Position numbers and translations under genes: made by a program. This document shows positions 23,283 through 33,237 of a stretch of 64,000 bases of DNA, piece after piece. The first letter of the stretch is position 1, and every line of letters begins with the position of its first letter. The stretch is from NCBI RefSeq assembly GCF_000012125.1, contig NC_007429.1, positions 930,001-994,000 of the forward strand, written 5' to 3'. This stretch comes from Chlamydia trachomatis A/HAR-13 (GTDB lineage: Bacteria > Chlamydiota > Chlamydiia > Chlamydiales > Chlamydiaceae). The notes beneath the pieces are model-generated. The model was not told the DNA's origin, ran no database searches, and worked only from the letters and a program-made list of their open reading frames with translations.

Positions 23283-26200
23283 ATGAGTTCCGAGAAAGAT
23301 ATAAAAAGCACCTGTTCTAAGTTTTCTTTATCTGTAGTAGCAGCTATCCTTGCCTCTGTTAGCGGGTTAGCTAGTTGCGTAGATCTTCATGCTGGAGGAC
23401 AGTCTGTAAATGAGCTGGTATATGTAGGCCCTCAAGCGGTTTTATTGTTAGACCAAATTCGAGATCTATTCGTTGGGTCTAAAGATAGTCAGGCTGAAGG
23501 ACAGTATAGGTTAATTGTAGGAGATCCAAGTTCTTTCCAAGAGAAAGATGCGGATACTCTTCCCGGGAAGGTAGAGCAAAGTACTTTGTTCTCAGTAACC
23601 AATCCCGTGGTTTTCCAAGGTGTGGACCAACAGGATCAAGTCTCTTCCCAAGGGTTAATTTGTAGTTTTACGAGCAGCAACCTTGATTCTCCTCGTGACG
23701 GAGAATCTTTTTTAGGTATTGCTTTTGTTGGGGATAGTAGTAAGGCTGGAATCACATTAACTGACGTGAAAGCTTCTTTGTCTGGAGCGGCTTTATATTC
23801 TACAGAAGATCTTATCTTTGAAAAGATTAAGGGTGGATTGGAATTTGCATCATGTTCTTCTCTAGAACAGGGGGGAGCTTGTGCAGCTCAAAGTATTTTG
23901 ATTCATGATTGTCAAGGATTGCAGGTTAAACACTGTACTACAGCCGTGAATGCTGAGGGGTCTAGTGCGAATGATCATCTTGGATTTGGAGGAGGCGCTT
24001 TCTTTGTTACGGGTTCTCTTTCTGGAGAGAAAAGTCTCTATATGCCTGCAGGAGATATGGTAGTTGCGAATTGTGATGGGGCTATATCTTTTGAAGGAAA
24101 CAGCGCGAACTTTGCTAATGGAGGAGCGATTGCTGCCTCTGGGAAAGTGCTTTTTGTCGCTAATGATAAAAAGACTTCTTTTATAGAGAACCGAGCTTTG
24201 TCTGGAGGAGCGATTGCAGCCTCTTCTGATATTGCCTTTCAAAACTGCGCAGAACTAGTTTTCAAAGGCAATTGTGCAATTGGAACAGAGGATAAAGGTT
24301 CTTTAGGTGGAGGGGCTATATCTTCTCTAGGCACCGTTCTTTTGCAAGGGAATCACGGGATAACTTGTGATAAGAATGAGTCTGCTTCGCAAGGAGGCGC
24401 CATTTTTGGCAAAAATTGTCAGATTTCTGACAACGAGGGGCCAGTGGTTTTCAGAGATAGTACAGCTTGCTTAGGAGGAGGCGCTATTGCAGCTCAAGAA
24501 ATTGTTTCTATTCAGAACAATCAGGCTGGGATTTCCTTCGAGGGAGGTAAGGCTAGTTTCGGAGGAGGTATTGCGTGTGGATCTTTTTCTTCCGCAGGTG
24601 GTGCTTCTGTTTTAGGGACCATTGATATTTCGAAGAATTTAGGCGCGATTTCGTTCTCTCGTACTTTATGTACGACCTCAGATTTAGGACAAATGGAGTA
24701 CCAGGGAGGAGGAGCTCTATTTGGTGAAAATATTTCTCTTTCTGAGAATGCTGGTGTGCTCACCTTTAAAGACAACATTGTGAAGACTTTTGCTTCGAAT
24801 GGGAAAATTCTGGGAGGAGGAGCGATTTTAGCTACTGGTAAGGTGGAAATTACCAATAATTCCGAAGGAATTTCTTTTACAGGAAATGCGAGAGCTCCAC
24901 AAGCTCTTCCAACTCAAGAGGAGTTTCCTTTATTCAGCAAAAAAGAAGGGCGACCACTCTCTTCAGGATATTCTGGGGGAGGAGCGATTTTAGGAAGAGA
25001 AGTAGCTATTCTCCACAACGCTGCAGTAGTATTTGAGCAAAATCGTTTGCAGTGCAGCGAAGAAGAAGCGACATTATTAGGTTGTTGTGGAGGAGGCGCT
25101 GTTCATGGGATGGATAGCACTTCGATTGTTGGCAACTCTTCAGTAAGATTTGGTAATAATTACGCAATGGGACAAGGAGTCTCAGGAGGAGCTCTTTTAT
25201 CTAAAACAGTGCAGTTAGCTGGAAATGGAAGCGTCGATTTTTCTCGAAATATTGCTAGTTTGGGAGGAGGAGCTCTTCAAGCTTCTGAAGGAAATTGTGA
25301 GCTAGTTGATAACGGCTATGTGCTATTCAGAGATAATCGAGGGAGGGTTTATGGGGGTGCTATTTCTTGCTTACGTGGAGATGTAGTCATTTCTGGAAAC
25401 AAGGGTAGAGTTGAATTTAAAGACAACATAGCAACACGTCTTTATGTGGAAGAAACTGTAGAAAAGGTTGAAGAGGTAGAGCCAGCTCCTGAGCAAAAAG
25501 ACAATAATGAGCTTTCTTTCTTAGGGAGTGCAGAACAGAGTTTTATTACTGCAGCTAATCAAGCTCTTTTCGCATCTGAAGATGGGGATTTATCACCTGA
25601 GTCATCCATTTCTTCTGAAGAACTTGTGAAAAGAAGAGAGTGTGCTGGAGGAGCTATTTTTGCAAAACGGGTTCGTATTGTAGATAACCAAGAGGCCGTT
25701 GTATTCTCGAATAACTTCTCTGATATTTATGGCGGCGCCATTTTTACAGGTTCTCTTCGAGAAGAGGATAAGTTAGATGGGCAAATCCCTGAAGTCTTGA
25801 TCTCAGGCAATGCAGGGGATGTTGTTTTTTCCGGAAATTCCTCGAAGCGTGATGAGCATCTTCCTCATACAGGTGGGGGAGCCATTTGTACTCAAAATTT
25901 GACGATTTCTCAGAATACAGGGAATGTTCTGTTTTATAACAACGTGGCCTGTTCGGGAGGAGCTGTTCGTATAGAGGATCATGGTAATGTTCTTTTAGAA
26001 GCTTTTGGAGGAGATATTGTTTTTAAAGGAAATTCTTCTTTCAGAGCACAAGGATCCGATGCTATCTATTTTGCAGGTAAAGAATCGCATATTACAGCCC
26101 TGAATGCTACGGAAGGACATGCTATTGTTTTCCACGACGCATTAGTTTTTGAAAATCTAGAAGAAAGGAAATCTGCTGAAGTATTGTTAATCAATAGTCG

Positions 26201-27878
26201 AGAAAATCCAGGTTACACTGGATCTATTCGATTTTTAGAAGCAGAAAGTAAAGTTCCTCAATGTATTCATGTACAACAAGGAAGCCTTGAGTTGCTAAAT
26301 GGAGCCACATTATGTAGTTATGGTTTTAAACAAGATGCTGGAGCTAAGTTGGTATTGGCTGCTGGAGCTAAACTGAAGATTTTAGATTCAGGAACTCCTG
26401 TACAACAAGGGCATGCTATCAGTAAACCTGAAGCAGAAATCGAGTCATCTTCTGAACCAGAGGGTGCACATTCTCTTTGGATTGCGAAGAATGCTCAAAC
26501 AACAGTTCCTATGGTTGATATCCATACTATTTCTGTAGATTTAGCCTCCTTCTCTTCTAGTCAACAGGAGGGGACAGTAGAAGCTCCTCAGGTTATTGTT
26601 CCTGGAGGAAGTTATGTTCGATCTGGAGAGCTTAATTTGGAGTTAGTTAACACAACAGGTACTGGTTATGAAAATCATGCTTTGTTGAAGAATGAGGCTA
26701 AAGTTCCATTGATGTCTTTCGTTGCTTCTGGTGATGAAGCTTCAGCCGAAATCAGTAACTTGTCGGTTTCTGATTTACAGATTCATGTAGTAACTCCAGA
26801 GATTGAAGAAGACACATACGGCCATATGGGAGATTGGTCTGAGGCTAAAATTCAAGATGGAACTCTTGTCATTAGTTGGAATCCTACTGGATATCGATTA
26901 GATCCTCAAAAAGCAGGGGCTTTAGTATTTAATGCATTATGGGAAGAAGGGGCTGTCTTGTCTGCTCTGAAAAATGCACGCTTTGCTCATAATCTCACTG
27001 CTCAGCGTATGGAATTCGATTATTCTACAAATGTGTGGGGATTCGCCTTTGGTGGTTTCCGAACTCTATCTGCAGAGAATCTGGTTGCTATTGATGGATA
27101 CAAAGGAGCTTATGGTGGTGCTTCTGCTGGAGTCGATATTCAATTGATGGAAGATTTTGTTCTAGGAGTTAGTGGAGCTGCTTTCCTAGGTAAAATGGAT
27201 AGTCAGAAGTTTGATGCGGAGGTTTCTCGGAAGGGAGTTGTTGGTTCTGTATATACAGGATTTTTAGCTGGATCCTGGTTCTTCAAAGGACAATATAGCC
27301 TTGGAGAAACACAGAACGATATGAAAACGCGTTATGGAGTACTAGGAGAGTCGAGTGCTTCTTGGACATCTCGAGGAGTACTGGCAGATGCTTTAGTTGA
27401 ATACCGAAGTTTAGTTGGTCCTGTGAGACCTACTTTTTATGCTTTGCATTTCAATCCTTATGTCGAAGTATCTTATGCTTCTATGAAATTCCCTGGCTTT
27501 ACAGAACAAGGAAGAGAAGCGCGTTCTTTTGAAGACGCTTCCCTTACCAATATCACCATTCCTTTAGGGATGAAGTTTGAATTGGCGTTCATAAAAGGAC
27601 AGTTTTCAGAGGTGAACTCTTTGGGAATAAGTTATGCATGGGAAGCTTATCGAAAAGTAGAAGGAGGCGCGGTGCAGCTTTTAGAAGCTGGGTTTGATTG
27701 GGAGGGAGCTCCAATGGATCTTCCTAGACAGGAGCTGCGTGTCGCTCTGGAAAATAATACGGAATGGAGTTCTTACTTCAGCACAGTCTTAGGATTAACA
27801 GCTTTTTGTGGAGGATTTACTTCTACAGATAGTAAACTAGGATATAAGGCGAATACTGGATTGCGATTGATCTTTTAA
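23283..27878 (+). CDS. pmpD: Polymorphic membrane protein D, autotransporter adhesin
   Basis: A 1531-residue type V autotransporter on the chlamydial outer surface. The N-terminus ([19 protein letters not shown]) is an extended signal peptide ending near residue 40. The passenger holds about 18 GGA(I/L/V/F)-type repeats and many FxxN motifs from about residue 240 to 900, the hallmark of the Pmp family. An RGD lies in SCLRGDVV near residue 705. The last 280 residues form the beta barrel and end in Phe, as needed for Bam-dependent insertion. I recognise the sequence as C. trachomatis PmpD, which is proteolytically processed and tested as an antigen. ATG 23283 gives the known length; an ATG at 23262 is in frame but adds 7 residues. 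Confidence 0.99.
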   Translation: MSSEKDIKSTCSKFSLSVVAAILASVSGLASCVDLHAGGQSVNELVYVGPQAVLLLDQIRDLFVGSKDSQAEGQYRLIVGDPSSFQEKDADTLPGKVEQSTLFSVTNPVVFQGVDQQDQVSSQGLICSFTSSNLDSPRDGESFLGIAFVGDSSKAGITLTDVKASLSGAALYSTEDLIFEKIKGGLEFASCSSLEQGGACAAQSILIHDCQGLQVKHCTTAVNAEGSSANDHLGFGGGAFFVTGSLSGEKSLYMPAGDMVVANCDGAISFEGNSANFANGGAIAASGKVLFVANDKKTSFIENRALSGGAIAASSDIAFQNCAELVFKGNCAIGTEDKGSLGGGAISSLGTVLLQGNHGITCDKNESASQGGAIFGKNCQISDNEGPVVFRDSTACLGGGAIAAQEIVSIQNNQAGISFEGGKASFGGGIACGSFSSAGGASVLGTIDISKNLGAISFSRTLCTTSDLGQMEYQGGGALFGENISLSENAGVLTFKDNIVKTFASNGKILGGGAILATGKVEITNNSEGISFTGNARAPQALPTQEEFPLFSKKEGRPLSSGYSGGGAILGREVAILHNAAVVFEQNRLQCSEEEATLLGCCGGGAVHGMDSTSIVGNSSVRFGNNYAMGQGVSGGALLSKTVQLAGNGSVDFSRNIASLGGGALQASEGNCELVDNGYVLFRDNRGRVYGGAISCLRGDVVISGNKGRVEFKDNIATRLYVEETVEKVEEVEPAPEQKDNNELSFLGSAEQSFITAANQALFASEDGDLSPESSISSEELVKRRECAGGAIFAKRVRIVDNQEAVVFSNNFSDIYGGAIFTGSLREEDKLDGQIPEVLISGNAGDVVFSGNSSKRDEHLPHTGGGAICTQNLTISQNTGNVLFYNNVACSGGAVRIEDHGNVLLEAFGGDIVFKGNSSFRAQGSDAIYFAGKESHITALNATEGHAIVFHDALVFENLEERKSAEVLLINSRENPGYTGSIRFLEAESKVPQCIHVQQGSLELLNGATLCSYGFKQDAGAKLVLAAGAKLKILDSGTPVQQGHAISKPEAEIESSSEPEGAHSLWIAKNAQTTVPMVDIHTISVDLASFSSSQQEGTVEAPQVIVPGGSYVRSGELNLELVNTTGTGYENHALLKNEAKVPLMSFVASGDEASAEISNLSVSDLQIHVVTPEIEEDTYGHMGDWSEAKIQDGTLVISWNPTGYRLDPQKAGALVFNALWEEGAVLSALKNARFAHNLTAQRMEFDYSTNVWGFAFGGFRTLSAENLVAIDGYKGAYGGASAGVDIQLMEDFVLGVSGAAFLGKMDSQKFDAEVSRKGVVGSVYTGFLAGSWFFKGQYSLGETQNDMKTRYGVLGESSASWTSRGVLADALVEYRSLVGPVRPTFYALHFNPYVEVSYASMKFPGFTEQGREARSFEDASLTNITIPLGMKFELAFIKGQFSEVNSLGISYAWEAYRKVEGGAVQLLEAGFDWEGAPMDLPRQELRVALENNTEWSSYFSTVLGLTAFCGGFTSTDSKLGYKANTGLRLIF

Positions 27879-27910
27879 TGGATTGGAAGAGCTAACAGCA
27901 ACCATTCTAT

Positions 27911-27945
27911 CCCTAATCTCCCATCAGAGATTAGGGATTTTTTTT
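27911..27945 (+). terminator. Terminator of pmpD
   Basis: Perfect 10-bp stem CCCTAATCTC / GAGATTAGGG (27911-27920, 27927-27936), 6-base loop, then A and eight T. Confidence 0.95.
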
Positions 27946-28121
27946 ACTCTGAAATGGAGTGAATTAGAAATGTGATTATATTTTTTTTATTAGCTAGTCA
28001 ATAAGTTGAGGAGAAGATAGAATTTTTCTCTTTTTTTTCGCTAGGAAACAAAATTTGTGCAGAAATAGGTCTGAGGCTGTTTTTTGGTCCATCTGCATGA
28101 CGATCATTTAAAGGAGATTCG

Positions 28122-28916
28122 ATGACTACTCTTCCCAATAATTGCACTTCAAACTCCAATTCTATAAATACTTTCACGAAAGATATCGAAATGGCAAAGC
28201 AGATCCAAGGCTCTCGGAAGGATCCTCTTGCTAAAACCTCATGGATCGCAGGATTGATCTGTGTTGTTGCTGGGGTATTGGGACTTCTTGCTATAGGAAT
28301 AGGAGGATGTTCTATGGCTTCCGGATTAGGATTAATCGGTGCTATAGTTGCTGCTGTCGTCGTAGCCGTCGGTTTATGCTGCTTGGTATCAGCTTTATGC
28401 TTGCAAGTTGAGAAATCTCAATGGTGGCAGAAAGAGTTTGAGTCTTGGATAGAGCAAAAATCCCAGTTTAGAATTGTAATGGCTGACATGCTCAAAGCAA
28501 ATCGGAAATTGCAATCAGAAGTGGAATTCCTTTCAAAAGGTTGGAGCGATGATACCGCAGTGCACAAGGAAGATGTGACGAAGTATGAGCAAGTTGTTGA
28601 AGAATATGCTGAGAAAATTATGGAGCTATATGAGGAAACAGGTGTTCTTACCATAGAAAAAATCAATCTTCAGAAAGAGAAAAAAGCTTGGCTGGAAGAG
28701 AAAGCTGAAATGGAGCAAAAATTAACAACCGTTACGGATCTGGAGGCAGCAAAACAACAATTAGAAGAGAAAGTGACAGATCTAGAGTCAGAGAAACAAG
28801 AGTTGCGTGAAGAATTAGACAAAGCTATAGAGAATCTTGATGAGATAGCTTATGAAGCGATGGAATTCGAAAAAGAAAAACATGGTATCAAACCAGGAAG
28901 ACGTGGTTCGATATAG
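28122..28916 (+). CDS. inaC: Inclusion membrane protein CT813 / InaC
   Basis: A 264-residue Inc protein inserted by type III secretion into the inclusion membrane. Residues 1-40 are polar, with no Sec signal peptide. A bilobed hydrophobic domain follows at about 41-95 (two segments around a short turn, SMASGLG), the mark of Inc proteins. The rest is a cytosol-facing coiled coil, Glu/Lys-rich (about 120-255). I recognise it as CT813/InaC, reported to recruit ARF1/ARF4, 14-3-3 proteins and F-actin around the inclusion (from memory). GGAG lies 9 bases before the ATG. It is followed by two terminators in tandem and stands alone. Confidence 0.95.
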   Translation: MTTLPNNCTSNSNSINTFTKDIEMAKQIQGSRKDPLAKTSWIAGLICVVAGVLGLLAIGIGGCSMASGLGLIGAIVAAVVVAVGLCCLVSALCLQVEKSQWWQKEFESWIEQKSQFRIVMADMLKANRKLQSEVEFLSKGWSDDTAVHKEDVTKYEQVVEEYAEKIMELYEETGVLTIEKINLQKEKKAWLEEKAEMEQKLTTVTDLEAAKQQLEEKVTDLESEKQELREELDKAIENLDEIAYEAMEFEKEKHGIKPGRRGSI

Positions 28917-28922
28917 AAGAAG

Positions 28923-28948
28923 ACGAATGTCTAATTCGTTGTTTTTTT
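28923..28948 (+). terminator. First terminator after inaC
   Basis: Stem ACGAAT / ATTCGT (28923-28928, 28934-28939) with a 5-base loop and TGTTTTTTT. Confidence 0.7.
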
Positions 28949-28954
28949 AATAGA

Positions 28955-28992
28955 AGCCTGGCTTGTAGTAATAAGACCAGGCTATTTTTTTT
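28955..28992 (+). terminator. Second terminator after inaC
   Basis: Stem AGCCTGG / CCAGGCT (28955-28961, 28977-28983), a 15-base loop and eight T. It lies in the convergent gap before the minus-strand YtxH-like gene. Confidence 0.75.
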
Positions 28993-28999
28993 GGATTCG

Positions 29000-29299
29000 T
29001 TAATCTCGACGACTTTCATCAATAATGGACTGAGTAAAGTCTTGAATCTCTTTGGAAATATTTTTAGCCAGCAGTTTGGTCTGTTCTGCAAATTCTCGTG
29101 TGTGGTGCTTAGAGTTTTTGAGTAGGGCTCGGCCTTTCTTCGTGCCGGATGTCTTGACGCGGAGAAGCTTTTTTCTGATTTGCATCCCACTTTTAGGGAG
29201 GAAAAGACTAGTAAGTAGTGTAGCTAGGAACCCTCCGAATAGGACGCCTCGCAACCATAAGCAACATTTATTTTTTTTAGGTTTTTGGCTTCTGAACAT
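29000..29299 (-). CDS. Small membrane protein, YtxH-like
   Basis: A 99-residue protein: basic N-terminus, one membrane segment (WLRGVLFGGFLATLLTSLFL), then PKSGMQIRKKL and a charged helical tail. The segment followed by (A/L)PKSG-x3-RKKL is the pattern of YtxH-type proteins. I chose ATG 29299 because GGAG lies 6 bases upstream and the gene then follows the DUF948-like gene by 20 bases without overlap; an upstream start at 29347 or 29401 would overlap it. From memory this position is CT814. Function unknown; YtxH members are envelope-associated stress proteins in Firmicutes. Confidence 0.65.
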   Translation of the reverse strand: MFRSQKPKKNKCCLWLRGVLFGGFLATLLTSLFLPKSGMQIRKKLLRVKTSGTKKGRALLKNSKHHTREFAEQTKLLAKNISKEIQDFTQSIIDESRRD

Positions 29300-29319
29300 C
29301 CTTTTCTCCACAAACAAGG

Positions 29320-29682
29320 TTAATCTTTTTTTCTTATCAAGAGCCATGCGCATAGGGCTATAGCGGCAAGTTTGGCTCCACAAAGTAGGCGGCTGCTGCA
29401 ACTATTTTCAGAGTCTTCATTATCCTCAAGTTCGTCTGCTAGCTGAGACATTTTCCGGTCGGCATACTTCTTGCGTAACCAATTTAGAATAAATTTTTTC
29501 CCAATCAATAGAGGTGCAAGCCAGCGAGCTTCGAAGTTAAATAGAGAAGAAATTCGACTGACAAGTTTCATAATCTTATGGAGCTTGAGCAGTAGGCAGA
29601 TGGTAAAGGCAAAAATCAAGACCATCCCTAAAGAAAGCAGAATGCAACAGGCAACTAAAGCTTCTATCAAATAGGGGGTCAT
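29320..29682 (-). CDS. Small membrane protein, DUF948/YtxG-like
   Basis: A 120-residue protein with an N-terminal membrane segment (about residues 5-32), a basic middle part, an acidic patch (ADELEDNEDSENS) and a second short hydrophobic stretch near the C-terminus (LAAIALCAWLLI). The layout of a single strong N-terminal anchor with a basic helix after it recalls the DUF948/YtxG family, which lies next to ytxH in Firmicutes, as here. The match is weak. From memory this is about CT814.1. Confidence 0.55.
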   Translation of the reverse strand: MTPYLIEALVACCILLSLGMVLIFAFTICLLLKLHKIMKLVSRISSLFNFEARWLAPLLIGKKFILNWLRKKYADRKMSQLADELEDNEDSENSCSSRLLCGAKLAAIALCAWLLIRKKD

Positions 29683-29927
29683 AAAAACAAAAAAAATAAA
29701 TCATTTAGTTTTCGATAATTATTTTCTTACTTCTTATTTAAAAAGTGAATGGCCGTTTGAATTTTTGTTTGGTTATAAATAGTAAGCTATTGATACCCAG
29801 ATTGATGTTTGAGGAAAGGTCTTAAGAAGGCGAATTGCAAAGATTTTGATAAAAATAGGGAATATTTATCTCTGAAAATCAAGGATCAGTTAGTTTTGAG
29901 CCAAAGGATATTCTTAGGGATAGAGCA
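29683..29927. other. Divergent intergenic region YtxG-like / glmM
   Basis: About 245 very AT-rich bases without a gene. Promoters for both directions are expected; I could not assign boxes with confidence. Confidence 0.4.
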
Positions 29928-31304
29928 ATGACACGTGATGTGAGACAGCTATTCGGAACTGACGGAGTGCGAGGACGGGCAAACTTTGAGCCTATGACGG
30001 TGGAAACTTCTGTTCTCCTTGGTAAGGCCGTTGCAGGGGTGTTATTAGAGAAACATGCCGGTAAGCATCGCGTAGTTGTTGGTAAAGATACCCGACTCTC
30101 TGGATATATGTTTGAAAATGCTCTGATAGCAGGTCTTACTTCTATGGGGATAGAAACCCTGATGTTGGGACCTATCCCTACCCCAGGAGTGGCATTTATT
30201 ACTCGAGCTTATCGTGCAGATGCTGGGATTATGATTTCAGCATCACACAATCCTTATCGAGATAATGGAATTAAGATTTTCTCTTCGGATGGATTCAAAA
30301 TTGGCCAGGCAGTGGAAGAGCGTATCGAAGCCATGGTTGCTTCGAAAGATTTTGGGAAACTTCCTGATGATCATGCTGTTGGTAAAAATAAACGAGTCAA
30401 AGATGCAACAGGAAGATATATTGAGTATGCGAAGGCTACCTTCCCGAAAGGGAGAACGTTAAAAGGTTTGCGTATTGTTTTAGATTGTGCTCATGGAGCC
30501 ACTTATCGAGTAGCTCCTTCCGTATTTGAAGAATTAGACGCAGAAGTGATCTGTTATGGGTGTGAACCTTCGGGATGTAATATCAATGCAGGGTGCGGAG
30601 CTTTATGGCCTTCTACCATTCAGAAAGCAGTTATTGAACACAAAGCAGATGTAGGAATTGCATTAGATGGAGACGGGGATCGTCTGATCATGGTTGATGA
30701 GAAGGGGCATATTGTAGATGGAGATATGCTGTTAAGCATCTGTGCAAGTGATTTAAAACGACGACAGGCTCTATCTGATAATCGTGTAGTGGCAACAGTG
30801 ATGACCAATTTTGGTGTATTGCGTTATTTAGAAAGTCTGGGGATACAAGTTACAATTTCTCCTGTAGGAGATCGACATGTATTGCAGCATATGTTGGAAA
30901 ATCAAGCTGTGCTTGGAGGAGAACAAAGCGGGCATATGATTTTTCTCGATTACAATACAACAGGGGATGGGATCGTATCTGCTCTTCAAGTGTTGCGTAT
31001 TATGATCGAAAGTGAATCGACATTATCCGATCTTACAGCATGTATCGCAAAGAGTCCTCAAGCGCTAATCAATGTCCCTGTGACGAAAAAGGTGCCTCTA
31101 GAGTCCTTAGCTAATGTACAAGGGGTGCTCAAAGAAGTAAAAGAGGTCTTGGGGGATTCTGGACGTATTTTGTTAAGATATTCTGGTACAGAAAATATTT
31201 GCAGAGTTATGGTCGAGGGGACTAAAAAGCATCAAGTGGACTCCCTTGCTAAGACAATTGTTGATGTTGTAGAAGCCGAAATTGGAGCCGAGATTTCCGA
31301 ATAA
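29928..31304 (+). CDS. glmM: Phosphoglucosamine mutase
   Basis: A 458-residue enzyme converting glucosamine-6-phosphate to glucosamine-1-phosphate. The start RQLFGTDGVRGRAN, the catalytic loop ISASHNP with phospho-Ser at about S106, the metal loop LDGDGDRL, and the late phosphate-binding motif RYSGTEN are all intact. It is followed at 10 bases by glmS, so one operon provides the precursor for peptidoglycan and lipopolysaccharide. From memory it is annotated mrsA in older records. Confidence 0.97.
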   Translation: MTRDVRQLFGTDGVRGRANFEPMTVETSVLLGKAVAGVLLEKHAGKHRVVVGKDTRLSGYMFENALIAGLTSMGIETLMLGPIPTPGVAFITRAYRADAGIMISASHNPYRDNGIKIFSSDGFKIGQAVEERIEAMVASKDFGKLPDDHAVGKNKRVKDATGRYIEYAKATFPKGRTLKGLRIVLDCAHGATYRVAPSVFEELDAEVICYGCEPSGCNINAGCGALWPSTIQKAVIEHKADVGIALDGDGDRLIMVDEKGHIVDGDMLLSICASDLKRRQALSDNRVVATVMTNFGVLRYLESLGIQVTISPVGDRHVLQHMLENQAVLGGEQSGHMIFLDYNTTGDGIVSALQVLRIMIESESTLSDLTACIAKSPQALINVPVTKKVPLESLANVQGVLKEVKEVLGDSGRILLRYSGTENICRVMVEGTKKHQVDSLAKTIVDVVEAEIGAEISE

Positions 31305-31314
31305 AAGGATCGAT

Positions 31315-33135
31315 ATGTGTGGGATATTTGGATATTTAGGAGAAAAGAACGCTGTACCTTTAGTTTTGGAAGGGTTGTCTAAACTTGAGTATCGTGGTTA
31401 TGACTCTGCAGGGATAGCAACTCTTGTTGAAGGCCGCTTGTTTGTAGAGAAGGCTGTAGGGCCTGTAAGCCAGTTATGTTCTGCTGTTTCTTCTGATATC
31501 CATTCTCAGGCAGCTATAGGCCATACGCGATGGGCTACACACGGAGAACCTTCCCGCTTTAATGCACATCCTCATGTAGATATGGATGCGAGTTGTGCTT
31601 TGGTGCATAATGGAATTATTGAGAATTTCCAAAAACTCAAAGAAGAACTGGAAGAGCAGGGCGTAGTATTTTCATCAGATACCGATACAGAGGTTATCGT
31701 ACAACTTTTTGCAAGGCGTTACAAAGAGACAAGAGATTTAATTCAAAGTTTTTCGTGGACTCTCAAACGCTTACAGGGGAGTTTTGCTTGTGCTCTCATG
31801 CACCAAGATCATCCTGAAGTTTTATTATGTGCTGCTCATGAAAGTCCTCTCATCCTAGGATTAGGAGAAGATGAGGTTTTTATTTCTTCTGATATCCATG
31901 CTTTTTTAAAATATTCTGGCTGTACACAAACCTTGGCTTCAGGAGAACTAGCTGTTTTACGTATAGGGAAGTCTATCGAGACGTACAATTTTGAGTTAGC
32001 GCGTATCCAAAAGGAAGTGCGTTGCATAGACCATACAGAAGATTCTTTGGATAAAAAAGGGTTTGATTATTACATGCTCAAAGAGCTCTATGAGCAACCT
32101 GAAGTCTTTGAGCGTATCTTACATCTCACGTGTGAAGAGAACGGTTTTACAGAATCTTTTTTAAAAGGGTTCTCTTTGGACGAGATTCAGAGCTTGCATA
32201 TTGTAGCTTGCGGCTCTTCTTATCATGCCGGCTATTTAGCCAAATATGTGATTGAATCTATCGCTTCCATTCCGGTATATGTAGAAACTGCTTCAGAGTT
32301 TCGTTATCGTCAGCCATATATAGCAGAGCATTCGCTAGCTATTCTCATCAGTCAGTCAGGAGAAACGGCAGATACGTTAGCCGCTCTTAATGAGTTCCGC
32401 AAGTTGAGCAAAGCACGTGTTCTCGGGATTTGTAATGTACGAGAGTCCGCTCTTGCTTCTCGAGTCGACCATTGTCTGTTTATTGAGGCGGGATTGGAAG
32501 TGGGAGTCGCTTCTACAAAGGCATTCACAGCTCAGCTGTTGCTGTTGATTCTTTTGGGTTTAAGGCTAGCAAACCATCGCCAAGTCATTGCTCAGGAAGA
32601 CTTAGCGCAAGCAATACAAGGTCTGAAAGATTTGCCAAATTTGACAAGACTTTTCTTAGATAGTTCTATTCATGACTGGCGTTGCCGACAAATTGAGGAG
32701 ACGAGTTTTATTTTCCTAGGGCGACGTTTTATGTATCCAATTTGCATGGAAGCAGCTTTAAAATTAAAAGAAATTGCTTACGTAGAAGCAAATGCTTACC
32801 CTGCAGGAGAAATGAAGCATGGGCCTATTGCTCTTATTAGAGAGGGGACTCCCGTGATTGTGTATTGTGGAGATCGCTCTGTATACACTAAAACTATAGG
32901 AGCGATCATGGAGGTGAAGGCTAGAAAGGCCTATGTGATCGCTCTTGCTCCGGAATCCAATCGGGATATCGCTGCTGTCTCCGACGAGCAGATCTATATC
33001 CCCGATAGCCACGACCTTGCTGCTCCTATCTTATTCACGATAGCAGGCCAGATCATGGCTTACACCATGGCTTTACAGAGAGGAACCGAAGTAGATAGAC
33101 CTCGGAACTTGGCTAAATCTGTTACTGTAGAGTAA
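31315..33135 (+). CDS. glmS: Glutamine-fructose-6-phosphate aminotransferase
   Basis: A 606-residue enzyme making glucosamine-6-phosphate from fructose-6-phosphate and glutamine. The start MCGIFGYLG puts the catalytic Cys directly after Met, the rule for class II amidotransferases, and this fixes ATG 31315 (AAGGA 6 bases upstream). The glutaminase domain fills residues 1-240 (GHTRWATHGEPS); two SIS domains follow (ACGSSYHAGY, ISQSGETADTLAAL) and the end is DRPRNLAKSVTVE, as in the family. It lies 10 bases after glmM. I see no glmS ribozyme, and the short spacing leaves no room for one. Confidence 0.98.
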   Translation: MCGIFGYLGEKNAVPLVLEGLSKLEYRGYDSAGIATLVEGRLFVEKAVGPVSQLCSAVSSDIHSQAAIGHTRWATHGEPSRFNAHPHVDMDASCALVHNGIIENFQKLKEELEEQGVVFSSDTDTEVIVQLFARRYKETRDLIQSFSWTLKRLQGSFACALMHQDHPEVLLCAAHESPLILGLGEDEVFISSDIHAFLKYSGCTQTLASGELAVLRIGKSIETYNFELARIQKEVRCIDHTEDSLDKKGFDYYMLKELYEQPEVFERILHLTCEENGFTESFLKGFSLDEIQSLHIVACGSSYHAGYLAKYVIESIASIPVYVETASEFRYRQPYIAEHSLAILISQSGETADTLAALNEFRKLSKARVLGICNVRESALASRVDHCLFIEAGLEVGVASTKAFTAQLLLLILLGLRLANHRQVIAQEDLAQAIQGLKDLPNLTRLFLDSSIHDWRCRQIEETSFIFLGRRFMYPICMEAALKLKEIAYVEANAYPAGEMKHGPIALIREGTPVIVYCGDRSVYTKTIGAIMEVKARKAYVIALAPESNRDIAAVSDEQIYIPDSHDLAAPILFTIAGQIMAYTMALQRGTEVDRPRNLAKSVTVE

Positions 33136-33237
33136 AATCTACAGTTTTTTCTCTCTTGATGAATAGCATAAGCGTCTGTATCTTAGATGGAATCGAGAAG
33201 TCGCAAATCCATGCGACTCTCTAAAAAAGGTATTCTC

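Noticed and set aside
24521..24856. Minus-strand frame of 111 codons within pmpD
   Set aside because: It is opposite repeated GGA motifs of pmpD, which create long Ala/Pro-rich reverse frames.
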